Origin: JAAYED01 sp040772225
GTDB taxonomy: Bacteria; Chloroflexota; Anaerolineae; UBA1429
Reading direction: 5' to 3'
Assembly: GCA_040772225.1 (NCBI GenBank)
Contig: JAXGYO010000003.1
Span: 248,001-312,000 of the forward strand
DNA: 64,000 nt
Part shown: piece by piece, positions 63,774 to 64,000 of the stretch
Layout: each line of letters starts with the position of its first letter
How positions within the stretch are numbered: position 1 is the stretch's first letter
Translations under genes and position numbers: made by a program
The notes under the pieces: model-generated
Seen by the model: the letters and a program-made list of their open reading frames with translations, nothing else
Told to the model about the DNA's origin: nothing
Database searches by the model: none

Positions 63774-64000
63774 CTAGTCCAGGGCCGCCACCCCCTGATA
63801 GTGCTCATCATCGACCTTTTCCATCCAGGTGACAACCTCCGAAGCGTGTCGCTCCGAGAGGGCGATGTGGCTCATGGCGGTGGCTGGCGAGGCGCCGTGC
63901 CAGTGCTTTTCGCCCGGGGCGAACTGCACCACATCTCCCGGCCGAATCTCCTGCATCGGGCTGCCCCAGCTCTGGACCCGGCCGAGGCCCGCCGTGACGA
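63774..64000 (-). CDS. Cupin-domain protein, C-terminal part, cut by window edge
   Basis: The frame enters from the right edge and runs to a stop at 63774. VTAGLGRVQSWG, IRPGDVVQFAPGEKHWHGA and MSHIALSE form a cupin barrel with the metal-site His residues, and the end DDEHYQGV is typical of small cupins fused or allied to carboxymuconolactone decarboxylase-like proteins. The start lies outside the window. Confidence 0.82.
   Translation of the reverse strand, partial: VTAGLGRVQSWGSPMQEIRPGDVVQFAPGEKHWHGASPATAMSHIALSERHASEVVTWMEKVDDEHYQGVAALD

Overview
The window is GC-rich, densely coded bacterial chromosome with short intergenic gaps and genes in co-directional runs. Gene content suggests Chloroflexota, probably an Anaerolineae- or Caldilineae-like lineage. 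Pointers are a six-bladed propeller joined to a membrane ATPase, a coiled-coil/C4 zinc-ribbon protein, a YqhQ-like DUF1385 protein, DUF4342 proteins, a GT39-like remnant and many sugar-acid enzymes. That placement is inference; no rRNA or tRNA gene was seen.

Left end (1-10000, minus strand): a probable single operon reading leftward. Its order is a nucleoside phosphorylase, a GH2 glycosidase fused to a GNAT domain, an enolase-superfamily acid-sugar dehydratase, a GH42 beta-galactosidase, a D-2-hydroxyacid dehydrogenase, an SDR, a xylose-isomerase-like TIM barrel and a truncated glycosylasparaginase. This looks like glycan or glycoside catabolism. A PhoB-type response regulator and a histidine kinase follow (10250-12317), then another acid-sugar dehydratase.

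Centre (13.7-34 kb) is mainly housekeeping: TrpF, RNase P RNA, a B12-binding-type radical SAM protein, the pgeF-yggS-proC-yggT run, a zinc-ribbon/ATPase-propeller pair, an MFS transporter, malic enzyme, DUF1385, thymidine kinase, rplU-rpmA-rpmE and glgX. It also holds a selenophosphate synthetase whose reading frame crosses an in-frame UGA, so selD is itself a selenoprotein gene. A HEAT-repeat protein and a broken alpha/beta hydrolase follow.

33.5-45.6 kb is a second carbohydrate island. A leftward run carries VOC, D-2-hydroxyacid dehydrogenase, ADP-ribosylglycohydrolase-like, GH4, CoA-disulfide-reductase-like, OYE-like and CPBP genes. A divergent rightward run carries an acid-sugar dehydratase, a LarA-type nickel-pincer racemase/epimerase and a GH20 hexosaminidase.

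45.7-54.6 kb: two DUF4342 proteins, MtaB, a chimeric remnant ORF, a lipoprotein with an internal duplication, and the S1-domain protein, ClpC and RadA genes. 54.7-64 kb: an Fe-S aldo/keto reductase, an NHL-type propeller, a decayed IS481-like element next to a truncated carbohydrate-binding protein, an NTF2/SDR/FAD-desaturase trio, a CinA N-domain protein, a cluster of palindromic tandem repeats, an esterase and a truncated cupin.
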